Origin: Apostichopus japonicus
Lineage: Eukaryota > Echinodermata > Holothuroidea > Aspidochirotida > Stichopodidae
DNA: 64,000 nt
Direction of reading: 5' to 3'
Assembly: GCF_037975245.1 (NCBI RefSeq)
Contig: NC_092568.1
Location: 16,387,001-16,451,000, forward strand
The translations under genes were made by a program, and so were the position numbers. The notes below the pieces were generated by a model that made no database searches, had not been told where the DNA came from, and was given only the letters and a program-made list of their open reading frames with translations. This document shows positions 20,042-33,100 of this stretch, piece by piece. How positions within the stretch are numbered: the stretch's first letter is position 1; every line of letters starts with the position of its first letter.

Positions 20042-22820
20042 TTACATTACAATTGGCGAAGCCAATTTTGTGGGCTCGCGAGCATTGCCCCAGTAATGAT
20101 TAAAAATTGTGGCATTTTTGGGGGCTGGTGGCGAAGGCACATGATGATGTTTCTTAGGAAGCCTCTTCGATGAAACCTTGTACAACGGGTAAAATTTACT
20201 CAACCCTAACCCTATAAGACTAGTATAAGAGAATTCGGTGACTCCCACCAACCACTGCACACTACGTATTAGGTATTTACCAAGGTTATGATGTGTGGAA
20301 GCCTTGCTCAATCGAACCCAGCTCTTCCCAGTGCATGCAGCAAGTAGTAATAAAAACAAAAATAATTTAGTACTAACATGCATTTATACGACTAGCCATT
20401 GATCGATCAATCTTCTAATTATCGGTTAATAATAGGTCAAAGATCCGAAGAAAAAAAGTGGATCATATTTGTCTACACTTGAAAAAATTGCGATTATTCG
20501 AAGGAAAGGGCTGTAGTAGAATCCTTCTATTTTCAATACAATTAACCGTTAATTGTATTGTACCTATTCTGCCTCGAATATGAGCAATAATTGGAATAAC
20601 TTATACAGCGTGATATCTATACAGTCCGACACTTCTATCAGTTCTCCCGTTCTATTGTCAATACACAAAGTATTATTACGTTCTCTTTATTTGTTAATTT
20701 GTTTTCAATAAATAGAAATTACCTCACCGATTCGAAATATATCTCCTTTAATACTACTGGGCCTCATATGCACACGTCAAACGGTTTTGCTGCTTTTTTA
20801 TTGCATTGTTCATCTCCATTTTTCTGCATTATTCTGATAGTGATAACGGTCACACATTTCTTATGAAACCAGTGTACCATTGAGGATTGCAAGAAATCTT
20901 TGAGATAGGCTCTAATTGGGCAGTACCTGTCATCTGATCACGGAGAAACATACATAGCTCTGATTGAGTCCCCGGGTCACTTGTGTCAAGAATACACTAA
21001 TAAACGCTGTGAAATTGATTTTATGAAGTTGATAACTTTGCAGGGTAGGGTATGGGCTCGCGAGGACGGCTCGGAAGACGAATTGGGCTCGTGATCGAAA
21101 AAAGGCTGAAAACCAAGGCATTAAGAGGATAAGCCAATCAAGTACCCTATTTGAAGATTTAATTTCTGTCTTCATTGACATCAGTGAAATTTGTCATAAC
21201 AAGATGAATGCATAGAAAGATGGACACAAAAAGTCACAAATAATTGTTTTCAATATTTTATTGCAGTTTGATCTCTCATGATGTAAGTAATTGGTCAATT
21301 CTAGACTTCTGAGTTTAATATGTTAGCATTGTATCTTAGCCTCAAAATTGAGAGTTGTTAATGTCAACTCGTAACACAACATTTAAGTTCAGATAATATT
21401 AAGTTAAGATAACATTGCAGAGCAAAAGCATTAATCTGCATTCACCTACCAGTTCTCTAAAACTAATTTGTAAACCTTGTTCTCTGTAATTTATAAATTA
21501 ATAAGTTAATTAGATAAAAAGCAATGTATCACACTTTGGCTATTCATGCCTGCTGAAGGATCTCACTTATTATGGCTTGCTTTTCCTTCATTTTATTTTC
21601 ATCTAAAACTAAGCATTAGACCTCGGTGTAAAAGAATAAAAGCCCCTTTCTCCATAAATATCAAATAACGGGTCAAGGACATTTTACTCTGTTTTGAAAT
21701 CGAAGGTTAATGTCATTTCTGAAAGCATTCTGGTTAATATTATCAGCTTGATAAATAAACTCTTAAAATGTTAACATAAACAAAGCTTACTACAATATGA
21801 CAATGAACAATTTTCCCATTGAAGATATTACATTCAATGACCTTTGACCTTCCACACAATCCTAACCAAAACGTTAAAATTTATATTTAAAAAAAAAAAT
21901 GCATCACATTGCTAGAAGATTCTTCTCTGTTCTATATTTTGCCTACTTTAAAAGTTTCATATTCAACAGTTTCTAAACTAATATTTTTAGCAAATTTTGA
22001 TAGACAAAGACATTTGTCAAGGAGACAGAATTTAGTCTCCTGACCAAAGAATGCAAAAGAGCAAATCTTTCACCTCCAACATGTTTTTTAATTTCGTGGA
22101 GCCTTGCAATCTTCTCTCTACTATCACCAACATGAACTGGACAAGCCAACCTCCTGTGGGGCAAGTATGTAACAAATCAAAAACTAATCTAGAAGGAATG
22201 ATGCCTCACTGTCAATATTAACTGACATCATTTGTCTGAGTTGTACGTGAAAAAATCTGTACGTCTGTGCATCTGCTTCTGACACTTCAAAAAACTCATG
22301 TTTAAACAGTTCGACTACAACTCGAATGAGCATGCCTCCCTCGCTCAGAATCCCTTGAATTTTTTTTTAAGAACCTTTCTCCTGCATAAATTTTCACACA
22401 TAATATTTCTGAATATTGCACAGAAACTATACAGGCCTTTTAAATTTTTAATGTACAATTCTCTTGATCGTGAAAGAAACGCATATAGTACACAAACTTT
22501 ACAAAATATTACAAAAAATGGACCGTACCGAAACTGACACACAAGACTGGTAGCAAGAAATATGATGACATCGACTTATGAAGTACTATATATAGTAAGA
22601 AAGGAACAGAATAATAAAAAGCTGCACTGCGGTAGTTAAGTGTTTACAAAACATTGGTAAACTTAATCAAACAAACCTAGTGACCTTTATTATGTAGTAC
22701 ATAGATACAGATGGTATCAACATTAAGTACTTTTAGTTCAAGATGTTAATGTATACTGTTCTACATATACCATGGCAAGCCAAACGGATACAAAATACAC
22801 CAGTTGGACCTCTCTATGGA
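20042..22820. other. Intergenic / possible FRMD8 3' region
   Basis: No gene is firmly supported. A minus-strand open frame at 20042-20383 (113 codons) starts with a signal-peptide-like leucine run but has no other evidence. GGGCTCGCGAG appears near 20071 and again near 21054, perhaps as ends of a decayed mobile element. An AATAAA in minus orientation lies near 21257. Confidence 0.4.
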
Positions 22821-22930
22821 TTACCAACTTTTAAGTACTGGCTGTGTTTTGGTTAGGCGATCATAATTAAGTCGCAAATCTTCTTCCTGTATTTTTTTAG
22901 TTTTTGCATCCCTCCGTCGGCCATGATCTC
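22821..22930 (-). other. Weak candidate terminal exon of FRMD8
   Basis: On the minus strand, after CACCAAG, the frame that fits FRMD8 exon 12 reads DHGRRRDAKTKKIQEEDL and continues to TAA at 22821-22823. The basic stretch loosely resembles the basic tail of vertebrate FRMD8. The acceptor has a poor pyrimidine tract, and another coding-like frame overlaps it, so this is only a possibility. Confidence 0.22.
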
Positions 22931-23250
22931 CTTGGTGACCCAAAGAATATAAAATATTCACTGGCAGTTGGATTCTTGGCATAATCACCGATAAAAAGGT
23001 CAAAAGTAGTTAACTGAGAAGGCATCACCGTACGTCTTCTGTACAAAGTACTTTTTAAGATCACGATTATCCCAGCCTATGGATCCGACTATCTCGAAGA
23101 GTCTATTGTTTGTCTCCTTCCAATCACCGTAATATCATTTAGCAACATTTCCACAGAGGTATCCACACAAGAACAATGTTAGCACCATGTGTAACTGACT
23201 CGATTGCCCATTCAACCTCAAGAGTAGTGATAGGCAGAAAATATCAGCTA
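22840..23250 (-). pseudogene. Frame-shifted coding-like block, family unknown
   Basis: Successive minus-strand segments have strongly protein-like composition but switch frame. They are ITTLEVEWAIESVTHGANIV; CGYLCGNVAK followed by a TGA; YYGDWKETNNRLFEIVG and on to GWDNRDLKKYFVQKTYGDAF; then LTTFDLFIGDYAKNPTASEY and on to an in-frame TAA. At least two shifts and one stop break the reading. I do not recognise the family. It could be a decayed gene or retrocopy, or several small exons of an unidentified gene. Confidence 0.35.
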
Positions 23251-24113
23251 CAACCTGAAAATACTAGGAAAGGTGAAAGGTCTCTTAACTTTGCACTTGC
23301 TTTCAATCAGCTCTCCTGGGAAGTGAAAAAAGGAAGGAAAGAAAGCATAAATCATCTACTAAGATCTCGGGAAGTATCGTCGTTTACAATACAGAGGGTC
23401 AATCCATTCATTTTCTACTATAGAAGGTGGAAGGGCATGTCAACATTATGATATAAACGAAGTCACATAACAATGTTGCAGTTTGCAGTCAACGTTATAA
23501 AATCTTCATTTGCAGTCAACGTTATAAAAGTTAAGAATGGACAGTACCTTGTTGATATTACTTTAAGTTTGTACATATCTGTAATACTTTACTACTTAAT
23601 TTTCAGGGGAATAATAAAAGTTTACCAGTCGTTTATTCTTACCCAGTTAACAAGTATAATACCTCAGATGTTACAGTACAGTTGCCTTCTTGTTACTATT
23701 GTAAGAGTGTTGACAAATAAAGTTGCCTGCATATCGGGTAGTGACATTGTACACTAGCCTACTCACTATTCCTTCCTTTAAGGGTGTGTACTATCAATCT
23801 TGGCAGGTTATTGCCCTACAAAATGTTTTCAAACCGCTACTAAAGTGCAATCTATATTCCAGGGTAAGTCGTATACAGGCTACAGCACAACAAATGTTCT
23901 GAGCAGGACACTGGAGTTGAAGAACTTCCTCTTGGCAGTTTACTTTGTTTACTTAAGGAGAAGTAAAGACTTTCTCCAGACTGTGTAACAGTGTGTGATC
24001 TTGTCTGTGCAAACTTGTCCCTTTCAAACTAGATGCTTGGTACGGAAAGGCAGATTTCCTGAGTTTTTATTGTAAATACTGAGCATATTTGCAGAACCGA
24101 AGCTGACACTTAC

Positions 24114-27100
24114 CATTATCGGAGTATGTGCTGAGACAAAGTCGGTTGGTCTTAGCACAGAGGCTTGTTTTGGGTTCCTTCACAGGCATACCAATAAGAA
24201 CTGCAATAAAATGATGAAATGCTGTTAAGTGAATGGTTGGATTCACAGATACGATGCCACATTCAGTTTGACAAGATCCTCCCTGGCTTAAAAAATTGAG
24301 TTACTTAACCTCCGTTGCTTCGTTCGGAAGACTCAAAGTTAAGGAAAATATATTTGGAAATGTTTAGCAATGACTAATGTTATTGGAGACAATACATGAT
24401 TACCTATACACGGTATATTGTTATACATAAGAATTGACCAAAATACAATTCCATGGAAAGCCTTAATACGTTCTGTGTCTGTTTGATTGGCATCATAAAC
24501 TTGTCCACTGGCAATGATAGAGTCAATAACAAACAATATCTTTGATAAGCTTCTCAGACAAAGTTATTCAAAAAGATATGAGTCATGAGATTGTAAATTT
24601 AAAGTTCCAAAACAAAACATCGATAAGTTTCCTCAGCAACAGTGTTTGAACTGACTGATGGATTCATGGAAGAGAAGTAGAATTAATTTGTCACAGGTAT
24701 TTTCCCTAAAAATGTTTGTGTATTAAACATTAAACTGACTGCATTGTCTATTGCCTAAGTTTTGAGTGCAGCAGTTAAAGCACAGTGAATAACTGTCCAT
24801 TAAGTTGAAGTGATACATCAAAACTTCCTAGTTTTAGTAGCAAAACTTTCTTCGTAACCAGAATATTTACCTGGAGCAGATGTTTCGATGGCAACTCTGT
24901 AAAATATGAGAGAGAGAGGAGAGAGAAAACGAAATGTAAGTAAATGCAGCCACTTAAGTCAAGGCACTGCCAACTTGGTGCACAGGCACGTTGGCCTTTG
25001 TACAGAGTTGACAATCGTCAGGGAAAAGTTACATTATAACACATAAATTTTGCTATAAAACACTTATCAAAGTTAAGATAAACTTCTTCTCTGAAAGACG
25101 AAAGCATGCCGATAGGGGAGCTACGAGCAGCTGATTCGTGGAAAGACAAATAAATAATTCAACTTGAACATTCACGTTTACAACATGTGCGAGGCCACAC
25201 AGCGAGGTTAAACGTTAGGTGATTAATCTTGAAACAATGACTGAGCCATTCTCATCAATCATCAAGCCACTGATGACTAATTTCATAAACAATGGTGAAG
25301 ATGAGGTAAGATTTTTTAATGTACCTGTCATCAGCTGACCCAGATAGAGATTCCAGGACTTCGTGGTTAGTGTAAGAAGCGCTGCATGGTTAGAAATGGT
25401 GAGGAGGTGATACAAGGGATGTTAGTCGATTGGTGATGATGATCATGAATGAAGCAGTAAAATTGTCCTTGACAAATTCAACTTGCAGAAAAAAGTGTAT
25501 TGCGGTTTGTTCGGCAAACATACAATTGTCGGTCGGATTTCTGTTGTTAATTTGCTTATATTCCTTTTATGAATGTTCTGGTAACGATCCAATATTTTGA
25601 GCACCTTCCCTCAAGATTTAAAGGTTTTTTTATTCTCCTTTCGTTTTGAAGATTATAATCAGTTTTAAAGGATTCCTTCTAACTTCATTTATGATCCAAA
25701 CCCATCTTTTTTTTATCAGGGATTAATGCAGTGTTTGATAATACCTTCATGAAGCTCCTCGATATTTTTTACTTCATACTCCAATCATTTATTCCAAAAA
25801 GAGGACCAAAAACAAGATATTATTGCACAGTTGTCATGGTAACCAGAAATCTTTGAATGATTTGAAATAGTGAAACTGACAGGTTGTCTGCTTCCCTGCA
25901 CAACTATTATCACCGTGGTTTTCAAAGGTAAGATGCAAACCAAATGCAATGAAAGAACAAGAACTGCAGCTTAATAATAAGAGGCACTCGTGAGGTTAGT
26001 AAGCTTTACAAATTATCATCAACTCTATTTCAGAAGAAAAGCCAAAAGAATACAGAAAATGAGCATGTAGTTTGCCAATGTTGCATTGGTTAGCAGAAGT
26101 TAGTAATAGCCAGTGTGGCTGAATGTAGTGGATGAATGGATGCAATGTTAGCTGCTGATTGGACAAGAGGTACTTGAAGACAGCTAGGATTAAGAAGTAA
26201 ATTTTGAATCTACATTTCTGCATCATGAGGATGTGGATACTGAAATACTGAAAATACTCAAGTTCTGCTTATGAAAACTGCTATACAGCATTCCTTTTGT
26301 GCTAAATTTTGTTTCCTTTTTGTTCTTCAGCAGTTTGGTATGTGATATCAGCCTATATTCTTTACTAAGTAACCAAAATACCAAAATAAATGAGTTACGA
26401 TGAAATGATGAGAAATGAGCAGACTATACAACAATGTAAACCTCAGAAGTATGTGCTGTTGTAAACTGGCAACTGAGGCTCAATGGTAACCTTGTATTAG
26501 TTATTATTTGCATTAGTAAGAACCTTTAAGACAAGCATAATGAGGTACAGTGAGGTACAGTTATGATGCATAAGCAGACTCACCTCAAGAGACCCCCGAC
26601 GACACTCTTCTTCTCGCTGACGGGTGGAGGAGTAATTGCTCTGTCTTTCTTATTCAGTTCTTCTACACAAGCCTCAATCATAGCATTCATCATAACAGAC
26701 TGCAAAGGAGAAAGAAAATTTCAATCATAACTACCATCTCCATTCGACATAATCGATTTCGACAGTGTCGACTAATTACCGTAACACAGAGGGCACTACA
26801 GCTGTGATACGGTCCAGGTAGGATTCCACTTCTTGCAAGACGACAGAGAAAGGTCTCATGGAAGACCAAGACAATGAGGAAAGGGAATAAAATGCAACGA
26901 TCACCTTCTTCGTGGACAGAATTACAAGTTACAATTTTATGGCATCACTAGCTTTTCAACTCAATTCTTGATTTAGTAATAAAAGCTCTCACCTGTTTGG
27001 AAAATATTTGCAGTAGTTTACTACATTTCTGAGGTCCTTGGTCCAGATCAAACTCCAGCCACAGGCACGGCAGACAGTTGGGTTTACCCTTTGCCGGTTC

Positions 27101-30100
27101 CGTGTATTCCCACGAGATCGAATCAAACATTCTACCGAGTAATAGTTCCTGAAAGATAATCAGAAGTAGTTTGTCAAAGTAAGAGTAAGGAACTTCCAAA
27201 CTTCAATGGTATGTTTAATGGCAACCATGTTACACAACCATCCAACCTTTCTCATATTAATCAAATATTAATCACATTTATATCTGATTTTTTTCTTATT
27301 TTTATTTTTATATACTAAATTGTCTAATTTCTGAGATCTGCCCTTTTTAAATGTGTCACAGTCATGACGAAAAAGAGGAAAGAGTTTTCAGATGCTTAAA
27401 GACGGATCTATCTTACAGGTTATTTAAACATCTTTAATTTAGTAGCATGTACTCTCAATCTGCACTGACCTAGATTGCATAGTAATCAATACATGGTCAT
27501 CACATGGGTAACCCCACCACGCTTATTTCACTGACCTAGAGTGCAATGTAATCAATACATGGTCATTACATGGGTAGCCCAACCACGCTAACCTCACTGA
27601 CCTAGAGTGCAATGTAATCAATACATGGTCATTACATGGGTAACCCAACCACGCTAACCTGTTTGCATGAATCCATGATGAAGATCCCATCTCTGTTGAT
27701 TCCAACTCGTACCGGTCGATCCGGACAATCCCTCAGATGGATGCCCGATGAAACTTTCTCAATTTGGCCGGAGAAAAAAACACATCTGTGAAACAAAGGA
27801 ATGGGGTATTAAATATACATATACACCAAAGTGAGCTGCAGTAACCAAGGCTACAGTATGTAAACAAGACCAGACTGCCTAAAAAGCAGACACATCAATT
27901 TTCTCTAAAGTGAGTGTGTTATATTATGTCCTTTGGCTGGCGTTCGATGGAAAATTTATTAAGTTGAACCTGAAAACTTGCTAAAGATGAGAAAACCGTG
28001 AGTTTCATCATTTTTTTTTATCAAAACATGGTTCTCCACTTACCCATAAAAAGGTAACTTCCAACAAAACTTCATAAACAGCTGCATTGCCTCTGTCTTG
28101 GTTTGAACTTTCTCTGATATTTGGTCCCACTGTCTGAATAGACGTTGTTCCACGATGCCAGCCGCTGCGGTAGCAGTTTTCCCTTTCAACCAGGACCATC
28201 TATCGCCCTCCCTGTACATGCAGGTTGGCACATACTCTGTGAGATTGGATCTAATAGGAACAGAAAAAATGAAGAATATTGCATGTTATCACAAAAATCT
28301 CATATGAAGAGGTGTTATATGATTATTTAATGTTGCGGATGCCTATCAGTGAATTGTTCCTTGTTGGACAAGAACAAAGGCTACACACCACATCACACAG
28401 TATGTTGACAACAAACCTGATTTGAGTGAATCTGATAAGAAGGGGAAAGAGAGTTTAAGGCATCCAGCTTTACTTAAGGTCAGACTCAATTTAACCTTTT
28501 CGGTAAATGATGCCTTAGTCGCAGGAAACCATAACCCCTCATGAAACATCCCGACGAATCTAAATGACTTTTCGTTAAGGTTATCCAGTGTATGAATGAT
28601 GGACTGTCATAGGAATAGCAGGAGTATTTAATACCTGAAAATACCAGTTCTCTTCCCGCCATAAACACCTCATTCCTCACACCGGCCAATTATCGTTGAT
28701 CTGAACATTATGTAGACAGGTTGAAGACATGATCGACTGGAATTGCTACCAGTGATGACTAAGTGTCATGCAGTATAACCCTCCAAGAGTGCTGACACTA
28801 TCATGCACACATACAGTACAGATATTATTCACAAAACCATAGGCTTTGACAAATATGATTGATCTCCATGTCTCTCTGCTTACAAGGCCAGTATAAATTG
28901 CTTGAAGATACCCAGGTCAATATCACATACCCTCTATCTACTTTGATGCCCTTCAAATAATTTTTTTTACATTTTTTTTTTAAATGAAGAATTAAAATCT
29001 ATTTTTTTTTTTTAGCCAAACAACCACTTCACAATGTTTGCCTTATCAAAGTGTACAAATTAAAAGGTAATGGGCATGAAAAAGACAAAGTTTTCAACCA
29101 TTTCCCCCCCCTCCCCCGAGTAAAATATCACCTCCTATATGAGACTAGTAGTTGTGGGGTTCATAGCAGTCCTGATTTTCTATGATATAGACTTACTTGA
29201 GGAAACCGGTTGGGTGGATCTCAGGGTCGTATTTGCCATGGGCTAACCAAGATAGGATCCCTCCTAAATATTCATAGTCCTCACCGTCACAGGGATAATT
29301 GCCGGTCAGGACGTTACTCTTAGCCTCGCTGAATAACCAAACCAAAATCTTGGTATTGGAAAACATCTGTAGAGAGAAAGACAGTTTTGAAAGACAAAAA
29401 GTTAAAACTCAGGACAGTTACAAGCGGCTCTACATTACCAGAAAGGTTCTTTGTAATAACCTACATATCTAACATGGAAATTAAAATTGTGATTGATTTG
29501 AATTACCACAAATACTTCAGAGGTAGGGGATTGAAGAACACAGACCCGCAGTGCAGGCTTTGTTGGAAGCAGTTTTTACTGTATAAATTCATGTAAATCA
29601 ATCAATGTAATGCTGTTTAGAGCAAGAAGACATTTTTGACAGGTTTCTTTGAGTCATATTCTTGCTAAGAGTTAAGTTTCTCTATACCATGGTACTACAG
29701 GGTGATTTAATTAGTTAAGTGGGTGGCCCTACCAGAGTCAGCCTCAAAGAAGTCGGCAAAATAAATCATATTTCAGTCCTTCCCTTGACTTGAATGTTTA
29801 CTTTGCAGTGCTATCACAGAGTCACCACAATGAAAAAAACCCCCACTATTTCTGGTGATAAACAACATGTAAAGGGGATCTTCTACAAAATAAACAGTTT
29901 CTGCGGTAGAGGGAATCTAAACAAATCACAGTAGGATATATTTTTCAAAGTTACATGTTCATTGCTCCAAACTGATTGCAATGACAACAAACTACAAAGG
30001 GAGACATTGGACAGAGAAGCAACTTCTCCACTCTCACATTGTATTGTAAAAGATTCGGTCGTAAATTTGTCCATTCGATACGATTTATTTCCATGAACCG

Positions 30101-33100
30101 ATGACAAAACTCATCTTGTTTCTACTTCTTTGAAAACTTACCTCCATTTCTCTTTCTTTGCAAAGGAAAGCATTCCTTTGATAGCACACCACTGGTTCAT
30201 CTGTGAAGAACAAAGTCATGGGGGAGGGAATCTGTTAATAGAACATTACAAAATCACATAGTGACTAAATTCTATATTTATCCATTATGTAATTGTTACA
30301 CTTCAAATGAACTCACATATTAAAACGGTTTTAAACAGGACGGTATGATCCTAAAAGCTCTATGCACAAACTTGTACAATGTTGACTCCTATGAGCTTCT
30401 GATATGGTTTACAACTATCACAGCATATCAGTCCCTAACAAATTTCAAATCAGTTAATACCAACCTTTCTTTCTTTCATTTTTTTTTTTCAATATTATTT
30501 TGGTAACATTGCTACCGCCACAAATATTGTTTTTCTCTTTTTAATCAAGGATCTAACGGTAACCTACTGCACTGTACCTCAATTTCATAACTGAACAGTA
30601 AATTAAAATAGCCTTTAAGGATCGGTGAAAATGCCATCAGAATACAGAATTGGGTACATGTGCTTATTACAAAATGTGTGGGATGGCTATGCAGTATTGT
30701 ATGCTATTGATAGTTAGTTTATACAACAATTAGAAAAAGAAAGACAAAAGGCAAATAGACAACAACAAAAAAGTCAGTTTTGACTTTGTAAATGACATTC
30801 CCAAATTTTGAACACAATGTCAAATAAACCTAAACCATTCCCTTTGGTGGTTGATTTTTCTCACAACATGAGGCTAGGTAGTAGGCTTAGAGTGTATCTC
30901 TATTTTCAGGTAATACTATGACTGCCTGGCCAGCCAGTTTCATTCCTTTAACCACAAAAAATCAAATGATAAGATGCACAGACTGTAATCCAAAACTGCT
31001 CTCTGCTAAACAACATTTATCAACAGTTGTAAGATAAACTTCAGTCTCCAAGAGACAGATCTATACATAATCAATAATGTGCAAGGTTTATCAAAGTCTG
31101 AACTCTGAAGGCATTGCTACCGGAGAATACATTAGTTAGCTGATAGCCAGCCTGGCGTAACATGGTATTGACAGTTGTGTTTACATTTCATGATGTGTTT
31201 ATCATGAACTGTTACCCTGACAGTCACATCACACCTCCTCTCAGATATTCTATCTACCTTTCAATTCATGATGTTTTTTTCTCTACAATAACATGTATTG
31301 TATTCCATTTTCTCCCTCCCCCCCTTCTATCACAAATTTTCTCCCTACAATAACATGCATTATATATACTTCTCTATCATTTGCAAACAATGACTTGCCT
31401 CCCTACAATTAAATGTATTGTATCCCTTTTTGCCCCCCCCCCCACCCTTTCATTGACTGACTTTGACAGTAACATGTATTGTCTCCTCAATTTCACTAAA
31501 AGCATCTTATTTTTACAAGCTCTGTCAGTTGCATAGGAAGTCTGTTACATCTCTGCCACAAAGTATTCTCTCAGTGTATAAATCTCCCACATTGCCCTAG
31601 GTATAGTATTGCAAGCAACCAAAGTGTGCGGTGACTCCAATGTGCCCAAACACAAACCAGACATCAACCCATCATTTTATGAAAGAAAACTGTTCCATCT
31701 CAGACTACCTCAGAGGTTCCCCTCATCAAAATTGCCTGGTTTTAAATTGTTTATTCAACCTCAAGTCGGGTTTTCACTCTTAACCTGCCATTTGCTCCAT
31801 CAAAAGTCTAAGGCCTGCATGAAGTTTATTTTGTTTATGTCGGAGAAACAGATCGTAAGTCAATCCATTTTATCACCTAATACATGTCCATAACAGTTTA
31901 AAGAGCTCTCTAGAATTCATGAATATTCTTTAAGTTCAGAAAGTCTGTATCTTATCTTAATCTTAAAGTAACATTTTGAATAGTCCATTATGAAGGCTAG
32001 ATTCCTTGCTCATAATTACCCCATTAACATGCAATTAATTATGTAGAATTTTATTTTGATTATTGAGAAGAATAAATTATATTACAATCAGTTTTTTGTT
32101 AGGACATCTTGTCATGAAGAGAATGGGAATCTCTTGGAAACAAATTTATCAATACTTATTGTATTTTGGTAAGCATTGGCTAAATAGCGAGCTTTGAGTG
32201 ATAAAATACAAATTTAATATTTTGCCACATTTGATATCAAACTGACTCACTAACGGTGATTGGTATGCATTATTGTCTCATGTTGAGCTGAACAATGTTA
32301 TTTTATAATTTCTCTTTATTCTACTTTTTTCTTATTACAGTCCTGTCTCTATGGTAACCCACCATAAATTATATCAACTGAAATGTCAGTGTATTAAAGT
32401 TTTAATTTTTAATTCTGAATGAATGTAGATGGTTCCTAATGAAAGATGATCGACATTTTCAATCATTAAATATTTCAATTCAAAGGAATGGATTCTAACT
32501 TCAAGACTGACACAACCAGAGAGATAAACGACAGCAAGCAGCTCATCCTCAGTAAAGGTCCCCTTTAATGTTTGACATGACATGACTTTATAAAGCACCC
32601 AGTCAGACTGGCGCCAGTGACAGATTATACCACACTAGGGTGACTCATACCAAACTTTGTGGTTTAAAGGCAGGGATGGATTCTTTAGCGACTATTCCTA
32701 CAGTCAGCTGTTTAATCCAATCTAGGGCAACTGTGCAGGCAAATACTAGGCGGTAACAGTGGAGAATCCTTAATCCAGAGAACTTTAATTCAATTAGATA
32801 GATGGTGGTGAACCCGCGCTCCATTAAACTGACTCACTATGGCCTATTAATACAAGGCAACCATCTACAATATTACTGTTATGATCGAGTTCAACATCCA
32901 GGAAGAGAGAGAAAGAGAGAGCAGTCAGACAGACAAACAGACAGATCTACTCAACATTTATATTGCTGTCAACCTAAAATTTCAATTAATTCCTGTTCTA
33001 GTCTGCTTGAAGTAATTCAGGTCATATGACCAGTTTGTAGTTGTGACCTTTAGTAAACTTCAGAGCAAATGAGTTGATTAATCTTCGATTTGCTAACATA

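Noticed and set aside
20042-20383. Minus-strand 113-codon frame with a leucine-rich, signal-peptide-like start
   Set aside because: The Leu/Phe run reflects AT-rich codons. The rest resembles no family, and the region looks like decayed mobile DNA.
21973-22164. Minus-strand frame as FRMD8 last exon
   Set aside because: A usable acceptor exists, but the phase does not fit exon 12 and the sequence does not resemble the FRMD8 tail.
23010-23187. In-frame TGA in the 23-kb block read as selenocysteine
   Set aside because: An additional frame shift upstream and no recognisable SECIS or selenoprotein family make decay or error the simpler explanation.
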